Source of the DNA: Closterium sp. NIES-65
Lineage: Eukaryota; Streptophyta; Zygnematophyceae; Desmidiales; Closteriaceae
Assembly: GCA_948144175.1 (NCBI GenBank)
Contig: CANXME010002107.1
Location: 1,438,501-1,502,500, forward strand
DNA: 64,000 nucleotides
Reading direction: 5' to 3'
A model generated the notes under the pieces. That model did not search any database. It saw nothing but the letters and a program-made list of their open reading frames with translations, and had not been told where the DNA came from. The translations under genes and the position numbers were made by a program. Positions 11,669-24,842 of this stretch are shown here, in pieces (positions within the stretch are counted from its first letter, which is position 1; every line of letters begins with the position of its first letter).

Positions 11669-11795
11669 TGTCAAACATTCTATATATTGTTGTAGTTGTT
11701 TAGGCTACAGTGGGTTAGCCTATAGGGGGTACACACTTCTAGGTTTCCATATTTGTACTCATTTCATTCTTAGTCATTCCATTCCTTGTTCAACA
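11669..11795 (+). repeat. C1 3' LTR
   Basis: This 127-bp LTR is identical as read to the 5' copy. The purine tract ctatgggggtg directly precedes it, and the target-site duplication gggtg directly follows it at 11796-11800. Confidence 0.95.
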
Positions 11796-14700
11796 GGGTG
11801 TTGGGACGTGCGTCGGTGTGATGCAGAAGCGTTCGGCGATAGTGCTTGCGTATTTTGAGGCGCTGAGACGAATGGCGTTGTCTTCGTCGAGGATGTTGAG
11901 CCCTAGGTACTGCGTGACGTTGGGTGAGACTGTGAGGGAGAGATCTGTCTGAAGCTCCCTTTCGAACCAGGTGACGATGGTGGTAGTTGACCCGATGTAG
12001 AGTAAATCGTCGACGTAGACGATTAGTAGGACGTAGTCGTTGTCGTAAGTGAGGCGATACATGCCCTGGTCATGGGGCAGTTGGTTGAATCCGATGCGTT
12101 TAAGTCGTGCGTGCAGGTACTGCTGCCAGAGCCGCGGTGCCTGCTTAATTCCGTATAGTGATTTAAGTAGTTGGCAGACGAGGGAAGGGTCGTCGACGAA
12201 CCCGTGGGGCTGTTCGACGAAGATTTCAGCGTCGACTGGGGCGTACAGAAAAGCGTTGGCGACGTCGATTTGTCGGAGTGGGCGGCGACGTGAGGCGGCG
12301 ATGGCGAGGAGTATACGCAGGGAAGTATGTCGACTGACTGGTGCAAAAGTTTCAGTGAAGTCGCGACCATACTCTTGGTCGAATCCGCGGTCGACCCATC
12401 GAGCTTTAAATCGTTCGATGGTTCCGTCGGAGTTGGTTTTGATCCGGAATACCCATTTTCCGGAGAGAATGGGTCTGTCTTGTGCGAGTGATGCAGGGAC
12501 GATCTTCCAGGTGTTGCGGTCTGAGAGCGCTTTTAACTCCTTTTCCATGGCTTCGCGCCATTTTTCTTTGTGTTCCCCCCCCAGAGCCTGCTTGACAGAG
12601 CGAGCCTCTTCAGGTGGCGACGAAGGCCCGTGCACTGCAGCGATGAGTCCCAGGACTTGGAGTCCGCTGGGAGTGTGACGGTTCAGCAAGGGATCCTCGA
12701 GATAGACTGCTTCGTCTCCCGCTTCAGGATCAGGTGCGAATCCGGGGCCGTATCGTTCAGAGATGTCGGTGTTGACGGGTTGGGGTGTTACGTAACCAGT
12801 GTCGACGAAATGGTAGTAGACGTCGGCATTGTTGCTGTCGCGAGGATTTTCCTCGTCCATGGGGATTGGGACGGAGCAGTAGGGAAGGGGTCCAGCAGCT
12901 TCGGAGGCGCCGTCGACGTTTTCTTCTTCCCAGTCAGCAGCGTCGGAGGGTGAAGCGAAGGCTCGGGAACCAGGAAATCCGCCGGTGGGGTCGACGTGGC
13001 GTGCGATGTTGTCCAGGTAATGGTTGAGGGTGAGTCGCTCGTAGAAGATAACGTCACGTGCTGCTACTGTTTCCTTTGTGTGGACGTCGAAGATTCGCCA
13101 GGCTTCGTAATGTTTTGCCAGCCCGAGGTGTAGACCCCACTGTGCACGTTGTGAAAATCTCCCTGCGCGTGCAGTGTGTGGGCGGTACTGTACCATACAC
13201 CCAAAAACTCGTAACATTTTTGTGTTGCCCAGCTTCCCAGTCCACAACAGGTGCGGAGATGCGTTGTTGGGCAGTGAAGACGAGGACAGCAAGTTGTGCA
13301 GGAGGACAGCGTGGTCCATCGCTGCTGGCCATTCTGAGTTGGGCAGTCGAGTTCCACGTAGCAGCTTTCGCATGGTTGTCTGCAGGGTCCTGTTCATCCT
13401 TTCTGCCACACCCTGCTGTTGGTGAGCGTAAGGAAGAGAGATGAGGCGTTTGATGCCTCTTTCTGCCAAGAACTGTTTGAAGCGATGTGACTGGTATTCC
13501 ATCGCGCCATCTGACTGAAAACTCTTCAGTTTTACTCCCGATTCTCTTTCAGCGACAGGTAGCCAGGCTGTGAAGGCTTCTAGAGCCATGTCTCGTGACG
13601 GTAAGTTGACGTGCCAGACATATCGCGTTGCGGCGTCGATGAAGGTGATGACGTAGTTCAGATCTTCACGTCCTTCAATTCGAGGTATGTATAGTATGTC
13701 GCTGTAGACTTTCTCGAGTGGTTGATAAACGGGGGCGCTCGGATTGTGGTGTGACGGGAACGGTTGGTGAGGCAGATCTGCTTCCGGGCAGATGAAGCAG
13801 GTGCCGCGTGGTCGTTCGAGTTCACGTCCGTTGGGAAGAAGTAGGGCGTTCTTGTCTAACACTCCGGCTCGTATTGTGTTGTAAAGTGTTTTGTTTCCAG
13901 GATGTCCAAGACGTTGATGCCAGATCTCTTCGGAGGCGCTGTGACCGACGGAGCGTTGATAGAAGTTTGCGTTAGCAAAAAAGGCGGCGTGTGTTGCTGC
14001 ACTTCGATGAACGGCGTGTGGTGCTGGCGTTAACTTTTGGGCGGCTGTCGGTGGCGTGTCGATGATGAGAGGTGGTGGTGCGACGGAGGGACCGGGCTGT
14101 GGAGTTTCGGAAGGTTGTTCCGTGACGACGGTTGGTTCTTCAACTGCAGGTTCGGTGGTTGTTGGTGCTGTGACGGGTGCAGTTGTTGTTTCGATGACGG
14201 GTGCTGACTCAGGTGTTGTTGCTTGTGTTTGCAGGACGGCAAGCGCGTTGGTGCGTTCAGCTTCGGGAATGGTACGAGAGTACCAGAAGCCTTTAGGACT
14301 GAAGTTCGGGTCGAGGTCTGGCGGATGCGTCCAAGGTGCGAGAGCGACTATGCCGTCGCTGTCTGCGGTGCCTTTGTCGGGGACGAAATCGAGGACGAAC
14401 ACGTCATCTTGTTGGATTGCGCGGCCGATGAAGACCCCCCCTTTTCCGTGGTAAAGACGGATTTCCCGGGCGTCGGAGTCACACTCCAGGTGAATGCCTT
14501 TCGACATGAGTTGGCTGACGCTCAGTAAGTTGAAGCCGAGGTTGTCGACGACGAGTACTTTGTTTAGTTGAAGGATAACGTTTGTTTCGTTTGACTGAAG
14601 CTCCACGACTCCTTGTTTGTTGGTGCGCAGGTTTTCGTTGTTGGCGACGGTGATGATGACGTCTCGCGGAAGACGTCGTTCGCGCTGAAGAAATCGTGAT

Positions 14701-16187
14701 GAAGAGCACATGTGATGACCGCAACAGCTGTCGAAGAACCATGTGTCTTGTCCGGTGGGTGCACTGTTCGCGATGGCGGCGTACGTTGGATTCACGTTAA
14801 GGGACGACGGTGGTGGTGACGGTTGCTCATCAGGACTGTAAGTCGGTGGAGAGCCGGTAATACACGAGTCGATGTTTGACTCTGTTGTTCGTGCCATGGC
14901 GACGATTCTTGATGTCTGTGCAGGTCCCGAAGTGGAAGTTGACGGTCGCGTTGAAGTAGTCGTTGAGGCGGTAGCGGGTCGTTGTTGAGTTGACGCGATG
15001 TGGGGAGGCGCGGGTCGCAGAGGACGAGAGAATGGTGCTGGTTGTCGTTGTTGCTGAGGGCAGTTGAAGTGTGTGTGTCCTGAAGTCCGACACAGATGAC
15101 AATAAGGAGGTACGTGTCCTCGATTTTGGTAACGTGGCTGTCGTCGATTGGTGTAAAGAACGACCGGTTGATGATGCCTTTTGTTGTTGCGTTCTTCGAA
15201 CAGGTCCATTTCCTGCTGCTCGGCGTGAAGTTCGGCGCAGAGATGCATTTCGGAGAGTCGACCGTGAGCGCGAAGAAGTGAACGGGTGGTGCGCCATTGA
15301 GGTCCAAGGCCAGCAAGAACGACGGTTACGAAAGCTTCTTCAGATAAGTTTCCTCCGCAGCGAATAAGTCTGTCGCGTAGTCCTTGACAGCGACTGATGT
15401 AAGGCATGGCCTTTTCTCCAGGTTGCATTTGAACTGTTGTCAGTTGTGCCATGAGTCGGCTTTGTGTAACGCTGTCGGATGCTTGATGAATGCTTCGCAG
15501 ATGTTGATAGGCGAGTTCCGCGGAGTTTGCGTAGTTCCGGTAGGCGCGGATGCTTTGTTGTTCGTTCGGCGACAGGTTTCGGAGAAGAACGGTGTAAGCC
15601 ATCAGGGAGTGATACGTATAATTTTCTTTGTCTTTGTCTTCGCCGTTGTGTGGATATGGCCAGGTACCGTTGAAGAATCCAAGAAGATTCGCGCCTTCCA
15701 TCAGGAGTTCAAACTCGAAGCTCCAAGAGTAGAAGTCATTCCCGTTGAATGGTGTGGATGTGTGCAGTCGCAGGATGTTGTTGAACTGTGCTTGTACTTG
15801 CAGGACTTCTTCGGTGTCTCGTTTGATGGCGGGAAGAGGGGTCGCTGGATGGCGAGGCGGCATGAACGTGAAGGAACCAGGTGAGACCGAATTTGGTGTT
15901 TGTTGATTATATCGTCCGAACGATGAGTTGTCAATACTCATTGGTGCCGCTCCGTTGTTTACGCTGTTGCTGTTTGCAGGTTGCGAGGACTGCTGCTGCG
16001 ACATGAAGTTGAAGAACTCCTCCATTAAGCTTGGGTTGAAGATTGTTGGCGGCGCTACTGGCGCTTGAGTAGAACGTTCCGTCGCTTCCGGCGTTAATCC
16101 GGGCGTTGTTCCTCCTTCGGTCTGCAACTCGGAGACCGGGGGTAGAGTAGATCCCGTAGATGATCTTCTTTCTTTGCCACTTGCCAT
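11796..16187 (-). CDS. Copia B copy 1, gag to reverse transcriptase
   Basis: This is the upstream part of B copy 1. I take the start at MASGKERR (16187) because element A has the matching MSARKERS; an upstream in-frame ATG at 16214 is possible. In order it shows gag, the zinc knuckle CHLCRTSGHTHFNC, a protease-like WFFDSCCGHHM, integrase (WHQRLGHPGNKT, YSDILYIPRI, FQSDGAMEYQ, HQQQGVAERMNRTL), and reverse transcriptase (KARWVDRGFDQEYG, YGIKQAPRLWQQYL, LLIVYVDDLLYIG). The frame is open to the C1 junction and resumes at 4309. Apart from that insertion the copy looks whole. Confidence 0.92.
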
Positions 16188-16294
16188 GTCTTGCCTTTCT
16201 TGAATGAAGATCAAACTTCTTGGTTGCTTGCAGATCGGTAGCCTGGAAGAGGCTTAGTGACGAGAGCCTTTGTTCTCTGACTGCTCTCATACCA

Positions 16295-16698
16295 TGTTGG
16301 GCTGAGGATTTCAGCCTTAGGATCTTTACAGAGAATAGGCTAGTAGGTGCTAGAGTAGCACAGCGGAAGTCTTTTGAGTGAATGTACTTGTGCTGGTATG
16401 TGAGAACAAGTAATTGATTAAAGCAAAGAGCATACAGGAATATATAGGAAAGATAGATTACAGGAAGCGGTTATGTTTATCGAGACGCGTAACGCTTCGA
16501 CTATCGAGGTAGTTACTGTTCACTGAAGCGTCGCTTGCTGTTACGTAACCTCCAGGCGGTTACAGCTCGCAACCTCCAGTTGCGGTTTGATGTGGTACGC
16601 GCCTTTTTCCGACTTCATACCCCTTTTGTTGTGCTTCAGTATCGGGTGAGGTTCGATACTATAGAAACGCACTAAGTCATGCGTTTATATTCCCAACA
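16295..16698 (-). repeat. Copia B LTR, middle: 5' LTR of copy 1 and 3' LTR of copy 2
   Basis: This 404-bp LTR is shared by the two B copies. The PBS of copy 1 abuts its left side (minus-strand tggtatgagagcagtc), and the purine tract of copy 2 abuts its right side. At offsets 59 and 70 it matches the right LTR. At offset 276 it matches the left LTR instead. It has one private difference at offset 368. This is the mosaic expected of an LTR formed by crossover. Confidence 0.93.
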
Positions 16699-17479
16699 CT
16701 CCCCTTCGTTTCTGGAGTGTCGACGTGGTCAGCTTCGGTGACGTGGCCCAATCCAGTGAGCAGCATGCAGTACTCGAATTTCCCCTTTGGTAGCTTCTTG
16801 GTGAGACAATCTGCTGCCATCTCGGTGGTCGGGCAGTAGTCCAGCTGGAGTTTTCCCTTCTCAATTTCGTCTTTCACGAAGAAGTATCGCAGTGCGATAT
16901 GCTTGGTTCTGTTGGCGAAGCCATTCTTGTTCGCGATCCGTATCGCGGACTGGTTGTCGCAGAAAAGCGAGAAGTTGGGTACTTTCGCAATTTTCGCTTC
17001 TTCCAGCAGTTCGCGCAGGTACAGACCTTCCTTGGTAGCGGTGCAGAGAGCAATATACTCTGCTTCAGCAGATGATAGTGCGACGAGTTCCTGCTTACTT
17101 GATTGCCACGAGATAGTTCCGACGGGCTTGAGGCGGTAGATGTAGCCGGTGCGAGAGCGGCGATCGACACGATCAGCAGCGTGATCAGCGTCGACGTAGC
17201 CGAGTAGTTTTAGGTCGGTCGTCGTGCTCTTGTGATACGTTAAGCCAACTGTTAGCGTCGAGATGAAGTAGAGAAGGGCACGGTTGAGTTCCTTGAGGTG
17301 ACGTTGTTCTGGGCGCTTGAGGTAGGTCGCTAGCTGGCTGGCGCTGTAGGATAAGTCCGGTCGGCACGTAATGGCGGCAAAGAGTAGGCAGCCCAGTTTC
17401 TGTTGATATTCCTGGATTCCGGCAGACGGCAGTAGGTTGGTTTCTTCAGTTGGGTCGGGCGATAGGTGACTGTAGGGTG
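16677..17479 (-). CDS. Copia B copy 2, C-terminal part of pol (reverse transcriptase end and RNase H)
   Basis: This is the second copy of the B pol end, almost the same as 3507-4309 with only a few residue differences. It has the same RNase H motifs (LSSAEAEYIAL, CDNQSAIRIANK, ADCLTKKL) and likewise ends about 20 bases inside the LTR. It is separated from its upstream part by the C2 and E insertions. The frame is open. Confidence 0.9.
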
Positions 17480-17606
17480 TGTCAAACATTCTATATATTG
17501 TTGTAGTTGTTTAGGCTACAGTGGGTTAGCCTATAGGGGGTACACACTTCTAGGTTTCCATATTTGTACTCATTTCATTCTTAGTCATTCCATTCCTTGT
17601 TCAACA
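17480..17606 (+). repeat. C2 5' LTR
   Basis: This is a 127-bp LTR identical as read to the C1 LTRs. The PBS tggtatagagcagg starts at 17607. Element E begins 32 bases further on. Confidence 0.94.
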
Positions 17607-17638
17607 TGGTATAGAGCAGGTCCTTCCTAGGACCGTTT

Positions 17639-17770
17639 TCAGAAGAAGTGAACGAGAATGAATGAACTATGAATGAAGTGAGTACAAATATGAAACCCTA
17701 ATTGGGTTGTACCCCCTATAGTATACCCCACTATAGCCTACACAAATAAGTAAGCTATAATGTTCTGACA
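17639..17770 (-). repeat. Element E 3' LTR
   Basis: This 132-bp LTR differs from the 5' copy at two positions, one of them in its terminal dinucleotide. It is preceded by the target-site copy cgttt at 17634-17638. Confidence 0.92.
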
Positions 17771-17982
17771 CACCCCCATAGGCAAAGTGGGGGAGAACAA
17801 GGGGTCACAAGACCAGTCAAGCAAAGCAAAGCAAAGCTCAGGGTGGATCACAAAGTCACCACACATTCCGAGCACAAGTTCAAGGGCCACAAGGCCAGTT
17901 CACATGCAAGATCATATATAGAGATATACAAGAGTCAAGCAAGCAAGAGCAAGAGTATATATAGGTCAAGGTACAAGCAAGG

Positions 17983-20900
17983 TCAAGAAGTGAGCAAGTG
18001 AGGCAAGACAGGCACAAGACCTAGCTGCGTGCAGCAACGCTGATGATCACAAGTCGCAAGTGCCTTGGTGAAGACATCAGCAGTGTTGGCCTCAGAGGCC
18101 ACGTACCCAAGTCGCAACTGTCCACGCTGCTGTAGCTCACGAGCAAGAAAGTAGCGGAGAGCAATGTGCTTTGTCCTGTGCTCCAGTCGCTGCTCTCGAC
18201 ACAAGGCCAGCATGGCCTTGTTGTCTACGTACAGCACTGGAGGAGAACGAGGCGGCTCTCCAAGGTCGGTCAGCAGGTAGGTGAGCCAGCGAAGCTCCTG
18301 AGCAGCCATAGCCCCGGCGTAGATCTCAGCCTCACAACTGGAGCCGAGAACAGAAGACGAGCGAGTAGCCCGCCACGAAACAGAGCCGGAACCAAGGCCG
18401 AAGGTGTAACCCTGTGACGACCGCTGCGTAGCCTGGTCGTCAGCCCAAGAAGCGTCCGCGTGCCTAGTGAGGACCACTGGACTGCGCCCTCCAAGCACTA
18501 GCCCCATGCCCGACGTACTGCACAAGTAGCGCAACACCCTCTTCGCTGCAGCCATGTGCTCTGGTCGGTGTCTCCCAGGAGCAACATAGCGTGCGAGAAT
18601 GCTGAGAGGGTATGCAAGGTCAGGTCGTGTGCAGGTCATCAGGTACATGAGGCAGCCAACAAGCTCTGCATACGGGCCACTCGACTCTACGGACTCATCC
18701 GAAGGCAGAGCTGAGAGGGAGTGGCGAGTAGGCAGAGGAGTGGCCTGAGGCAAGGAGTACGTGAAGCCGAAGCGCTGAAGGACCTGCTGCACCATGTGTG
18801 ACTGAGTCAGGGTAATGGTGCGGCGTGCTCTGTCCCGGGTGATCTGCAAGCCAAGGTAGCTGCGCAGTTCACCCAGGTCAGTGCACGTGTGTCTCTTCTG
18901 CAGCTCGGAATTCACGTAGGCGAGTCCAGCAGTGTCAGCTGTGGCAAAGACCAAGTCGTCGACGTACACGAGGATGTAGAACGGCGGCAGAGAGGTGTCG
19001 GTGCGACGGGTCGGCAGTAGAAGGAGCAAACCCAAGTGTCGCAAGCGTAGTCCTCAGTGTGTCGTGCCACTCACGTGGCGCCTGGCGGAGACCGTAAACT
19101 GGACGCCGGAGACTCCACTGGGTACCAGGAGGGAAAGACCCAGAGAAGCCAGGTGGGCGACGCAGCCAGATCTCCTCGTGCAGGCTGCCCTGCAAGAAAG
19201 CAGTGCTGAAGTCGAGAGAGTGAAGCTCGTAGTCACGGTGAGCAGCAACGTGCAGCAGTACCCGAAGAGTGGTCATCTTCGGGGTGGGGGAGAAGGTCTG
19301 AAAGTAGTCAACTCCCTGCCGCTGACTGAAGCCACGAGCCACGTAACGCGCCTTGAAGACAGGCGGAGAACCCGGCGGCCGCTTCACCCTGAAGATCCAC
19401 ATGCCACTGACGATGTTCGCCCCAGGAGGGGGAACAGCGTCAACGTAGGTGCCTGTGGACTTCCAGGAAGCCATCTCTGCATCCATAGCTGCCTGCCACT
19501 GAGAGGAGTAGGGACCCTCTATCGCCTCCGCGTTAGAGCGCGGAGTCGGGATGTCTAGTGCATCCGGGTCTCCCTCAGGGGCGAGCAGTACAGACGCGAG
19601 ATGAGGTGAAGCGGCGGCCAGACACTGGAACTCCTCCTGCCTGTCCTCAAGGACGTCTATGCCTAGGGCACACTCACCCCCGACGGACGGAGGACAGGTA
19701 GACTCAGACTCAGCGAGAAGACTAGCAGCGTAGTCCAGACGACAGCGCGCAGCAAAGTCGACAAGCTCAGTGACAAGGGCAGACGCAGCAGAAGACTCGA
19801 AGGAAGGGTCAGTGACGGCAGTAGCAAGGAGACGCGTGACAGTGGGACTGGCAGCACGAAGAGAGTCCGACTCCGGGTTGGCAAGAGCAGGAAGAGAGGA
19901 CTCAGGAGGAGAAGGCAAAGGGGCACGCAGAGGAGCAGTGGACGGACGCAGAGACATCCGGTGCGTGCCAGGGACAGGAGGAGGACGCTGACGCGAACCG
20001 CGACCACTAGTGCGTGCAGGACGAACAGGCGACGCAGGACGAGACGCAGGCTCACGACGCTCAGTAAGACCTCCAGTCGGACCAGCGTAGGGAGAAGGAG
20101 CAGGCAAAGGGGAGGCAGGCTGTAGCTGTGACTGGGACTGGACAGGCTGTGGACCCCCGAAGGGAGGCGGAGGAGGACCAGGAGAAGGTGTAAGACCAAG
20201 AACCTGCTGCAGGAGCGGAACGAAGTACGGTCGGGGCCGCGTGGCGACGCCTGAAACAGCAGGGACAGCACCAGTACCTCCAGCAGGAGTACCCGCTCCA
20301 GCAGCACCTCCAGCAGCACCTCCAGCGCCAACACCCTCAGCAGCACCAGCTCCAGGAGAACCCTCAGGCCCTGCAGCTCCAGCACCCACAGCACGAGCAC
20401 CTCCGGGACGCGCGGCAGCAGCACCCTCTGCAGCCGAAGAACCTCCAGCACCAGCAGCACGCCTCCAGCGCCGGGCAAACCACTCACGCAGCTCCTGCGG
20501 GGAGAGTGGCTCTCGGCGAGACGAAGCACCTCCAGGCGGAGAACCACCAGGCGAAGAACCTCCAGGCTCAGCACCCTCAGGCAAAGCACCTCCAGGCGGA
20601 GCACCCCCAGTCTCAGCACCCCCAGGCTCAGCACCCCCAGGCTCAGCACCCCCAGACTCAGCACCTCTAGGCTCAGCACCCCCAGACTCAGTACCCCCAG
20701 GCTCAGCACCCCTAGGCTCAGCACCCCCAGGCTCAGCACCTCCAGGCCCAGCACCCCCAGACTCCGCACCCCCAGGCTCAGCACCCCCAGGCTCAGCTCC
20801 CGCAGCAGCACCAGAGTCACCAGTGACCTCGACAGGCTCGACCGCGTCTACCTGGGACACACCTGAAGGGGCAGGACCCTGAGGGGGGAGGGGGTCTACC

Positions 20901-23881
20901 GGGGGGGGGACCTGGTACCAAGAAGAGCGGGGGTGGGGGGAGGGACGGAGTGCGGTAGGGGAAGAGGCGGTAGTAGGGTACCGACACGTCGAACGTGACG
21001 TCCTGGGAGGACAGAACACGTCGAGAGGTGGGGTGGTAAAACTGCCACCCAGGGGCGTCGGGGGGGAACCCCAGGAAGACGCAGGGAGCAGCGCGAGGGG
21101 ACAGTTTGTCCGCAGACAAGTCGCGGACAAACGCCCGAGATCCCCAGACCCGGAACGCCGACGCATCGCCAACCTTCCCCGTCCACAGTAGAGCTGGGGA
21201 GGTCTCCGGCCTGGAGACCCTGGGGTGGAGGTTGATCTGATGCGCCGCGTACCTGACCGCAAACGGCCACAGAAAATGGGGGGCAGCCGCATGCATCATA
21301 GACGTACGAGCGACGTCCATGACCATGCCAATGCGGCGCTCTGCAATCCCATTTTGCTGCGGTGAGTCCGGAAGCGTGAAGGTCTGGCGGATGCCTCGCG
21401 CACGACAGAAGGCACGCAGAAGGCCAGAGGAGAACTCTCCGCCTCTGTCCGAGTGCAGACGCAACACAGGAAAGTCCGAGCCAAAGCTCTGCCTGAGCTG
21501 GAGACGAGCTGCGCGGATCCAGTCGATCAGCACCTCAGTGACATCACCCTTGCTGCGCAAGGGGAAGACTGTGGTGTAACGCGAGTAGTCATCAACCACC
21601 AACAGGAAGTAGCGCTCGTGACCGAGTCCACGGACGCGGGCAGGGCCCCACACGTCCATGTGAAGTGTCTGCAACGGAGCCTCTGTCGGAGGAAACTGGG
21701 AGGAGTGAGGGGCAGCACGCAGGCGCCCCTCGACACAGGGGACACAGGCAGGGCCAGGGCCCTGAGGAAGGGGAGGGAGGGACCGGGGGAGACCAGACAC
21801 AAGAAGACGGGAGGCCATGCCTCTGAGCCGAAGCAGAGAGGGGTGGCCAAGGCGGTGGTGCCAGAGGAGAGTCTCGTGAGACAGACGGCGACACGAACAG
21901 GGGGCAGACTCAGGACCAGACCTGGACGCTGCAGCAAACACCTGACCAGACGAAGGGACTCTACCAGACTCAGCACCGGGAGGAGAAGCAGTGGTCAGTG
22001 TGTACAGGCTCGACCCTGGCTGACGTGTAAACGTAGCCAGGTGGCGACCTGTGCTAGCCTCTGTGAAGTGTGTCACCCGCTGACGAGCTGGAGTGAACTG
22101 GTGGACACCCACATCCTGTAGGTCAGCACCACTCACCGGGTTCGTAGAGAACGAGGGGAGGTAAAGACCAGTCAGGGTGCCAGAGGGAGCCGCCGGACAC
22201 GGGAGGACTGTGGAGAAACGAGATAGGACAGGACCCCCAGAGGGGTCAGCCAGGGACACCGCAACAGGCCGACTAAGCGGCGTGAGAGTGGTGCGGTCCC
22301 GAAAGAAGGAGCGAGACGCCCCAGAGTCAAGGGTGAAGGTGTGAGAGGCAGAAGCCGACACAGTACCTGAGAGGGCAGACTCACCAGTACCTGAGAGCAC
22401 AGACGCACTGGCACCTAGAGCAGCAGCCTCACTGGCACCTGACTCAGCAGTACCAATGCCCGGGTCGGGCGGGAAACACCGGTAACAGTCACCATCATCA
22501 CTAACAGTCACAGCATACATGGCAGCAAGGATAGCATCAAAGTCAAGATCAAAAACAGCTACACCAGCCCTAGACAGCTCTCCCCAGCGGGGGATCTCAG
22601 AGGCCTCCGGAAACTGCTGGCGCCAAGCGTCGGTCAGGCGGGCAAAGCAGCGACGAGCGGTGTGGGTGCCCCCACACTGCTCACCCGCGCGGTCGCCGGT
22701 GCGAAGGACGTAGGTGCAGGGACCGAACGCCCCACCACGCTGACGCTGCGAGTACCACTCACGGAGCTGCTGAGGGGCGGGGACGTCGCGAGAGCGCTGA
22801 TGCTGCTGCTGCTGCTGCTGCTGGCGCTGACCACCCCCAGTGCTGCCCCGCTGTGACGAGCCACTCCGACCACCTCCACCACCGCCACCTCCGCCTCCGC
22901 CGCCACCGCCGCCACCGCTACCCTCGCCCCCGCCGCTCCCACTGCCACCTCCGCCACCACCTCCGCTGCCACCTCCGCCTCCACTGCCGCCACCAGTACC
23001 TCCACTCCCGGCTCCACCCCCACCGCCACCCCCACTCCCCCCGCCGCCCCCACCTCCTCCGCCACCGACCCCGCTAGCTCCACCCGCTCCCTTGCCCCCC
23101 TTGCTCCTGCCAGAGCGGCGTCTACCGCTGGGGGCAGACGCCGCACCGACCGACTCTAAACCAACGAGGTCGGCCGCAGCAGCAGAGGCGACAGAGGGTA
23201 ACAGGGGGGAAGGAGAACACCCCTCAAAGATGGGGGTGCGCGGGTCACCACGAGAGGCCCCTACAGCGACTATGCTCTTCTCGGCCGCTAGCAGGGACTT
23301 CTCGAGGAGGTCGACAGTGAGGGTGGTGGGACAGACAGAGAGAAACTGGTCCCTAACAGCACGAAGGGACTCAGGGAGACGGGTGACTAGAAAGTAGAGG
23401 GTGATGTACATGGGAGGGGGGTTTTCAGAGAGGAAGGCAGCAGGAAGCGCAGCTCGGTAGCGAGTGTCACTAGCGCGAAGGTGGGTAAAGAGGTCAGCGA
23501 CTGTGGGAAAGGCAGCAAGGTCAGGGAAGAGGTACGGTAGCATGAGGCGGCTCGGAGTAGCAGTGGAAGGGGAGGAGTAGCGCGCAACTACAGCGTCGTA
23601 CAAGGCCTGAGCGGTCTTGCACTGACTAAAGTGTGCACGCTCGGAGGAAGGGAGGTGGCGACGCACAGCAAGACGTGCAGCAGCATCGCGTGTGGCCCAC
23701 TTGGAGCGAACAGTGGGGTCAGCATCAGCAGGAGGGGTAGGGACAGCGCCAGAGACAAAGTCAAAGAGAGAAACCTCATCGATCGCATCGCACAGTAAGT
23801 ATAGCTGCAGGTCCTCAATCCAGACTGCAAAGTCAATGGCGCGACCCTCAGTGTCAAAAGTAAGGACACTGGGGGTGGCCA
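17983..23881 (-). pseudogene. Element E gag-pol region (Ty1/copia, fossil)
   Basis: Reading leftward from about 23881 the region encodes a gag domain (MATPSVLTFDTEGRAIDF), a glycine-rich tract, protease (FTLDSGASRSFFRD), integrase (WHHRLGHPSLLRL, HMDVWGPARVRG, LHSDRGGEFSS, PQQNGIAERR), a proline-, glycine- and glutamate-rich repeat hinge, reverse transcriptase (YGLRQAPREWHDTL, ILVYVDDLVFA) and RNase H (HRTKHIALRYFLARE). It is closely related to C in every domain, but its gag-to-protease junction and its LTR are distinct. About two breaks interrupt it, so it is treated as a fossil. Confidence 0.88.
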
Positions 23882-23984
23882 TTGTAGCAGCTGACAGTCT
23901 CACCGGGCAGGAAGAGTCGGGTAGCACAGCGGCACAGCAACACGGCAGTACAGCAGCTGCGCCGGCCTAGGAGCAGTGGGAGCC

Positions 23985-24780
23985 CCACAGGAGCAGAAGA
24001 TCGGCTCCTCGGGCGGCTCGGGCGGCTCGGGCGGCTCGGGCGGCTCGGGCGGCGTGGGCGGCTCGGGCGGCTCGGGCGGCGTGGGCGGCTCGGGCGGCTC
24101 GGGCGGCTCGGGCGGCTCGGGCGGCTCGGGCGGCGTGGGCAGCTCGGGCGGCTCGGGCGGCGTGGGCGGCTCGGGCGGCTCGGGCGGCGTGGGCGTCTCG
24201 CGGGCGGCTCGCGGGCGGCTCGCGGGCGGCTCACAGGCGGTTCACGGGCAGCTGCACTGGCGGCCGCACGGGTAGGTGCACGGGCGGGTGCACGGGCGGG
24301 TGCACGGGCGGCCGCACGGGTAGGTGTACGGGCAGGTGCACGGGCGGGTACACGGGCGGGTGCACGGGCGGGCACACGGGCGGCTGCACGGGCTGCTCGT
24401 CGGGCGGCGCTAGGGCGGCGCGTGGGCGGCGCGTTGGGCAGCGCGACGGGCGGCGTTAGGGCGGGCAGCGGGCAGCGCTACGGGCGGCGCGTTGGGCAGC
24501 GCGACGGGCGGCACTAGGGCGGCTGCACGGGCAGCGCGACGGGCTGCGCTAGGGCGGCGCGTTGGGTGGCGCTAGGGCGGCGCGTCGGGCAGCGCGTCGG
24601 GCGGCGCTAGGCTGGCGCGTCGAGCGGCGCTAGGGCGGCGCTAAGGCAGCGCGTCGGGCAGCGCTGTGGGCGGCGCGTCGGGCGTCTAGCGCTAGAGCAG
24701 GCAGCGGACGGGCGCTAGGGCGCTAGGGGCGGCGCTCACGTTCGAGGGCGGGCGGTGCGCTAGCGGCTAGGGCAGAAAAA
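23985..24780 (-). repeat. GC-rich simple and minisatellite repeats in the E leader
   Basis: On the plus strand a 9-bp unit (ggcggctcg or ggcggcgtg) repeats from about 24005 to 24235, followed by longer units based on gggcggcgcg and gggcagcgcg to about 24740. This is the untranslated leader of E between PBS and gag, equivalent to the repetitive leader in C but of different sequence. Apparent glycine/serine and arginine/alanine open frames here are repeat artefacts. Confidence 0.8.
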
Positions 24781-24842
24781 AAAGACGTTTCGAGGTGGTG
24801 GGCCCTAAGCAGAGGTCCCACAGGGGAACCTGCTCGATACCA

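Larger units (their letters stand above)
4310..11795 (+). mobile_element. Ty1/copia element C, copy 1 (C1), full length, inserted in B copy 1
   Basis: C1 is a 7486-bp plus-strand element with identical 127-bp LTRs (4310-4436, 11669-11795) and a perfect gggtg target-site duplication at 4305-4309 and 11796-11800. The PBS tggtatagagcagg follows the 5' LTR, and the purine tract tatgggggtg precedes the 3' LTR. Next come a repetitive GC-rich leader, gag, a glycine-rich stretch, protease, integrase, a repeat-coding hinge, reverse transcriptase and RNase H. It looks nearly whole, with about one break. Identical LTRs indicate a recent insertion. It shares its insertion site with C2, so the two are duplicates of one insertion event. 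Confidence 0.95.

Noticed and set aside
11461-11669. TA-rich runs after C pol (11480-11526, 31960-32008) as promoters
   Set aside because: They are AT microsatellites in the 3' untranslated part of C. They vary by a TA unit between copies and show no promoter context.
23854-24375. Arg/Ala/Pro-rich open frame in the E leader
   Set aside because: It is created by 9-bp GC repeats and lies upstream of gag in the untranslated leader.
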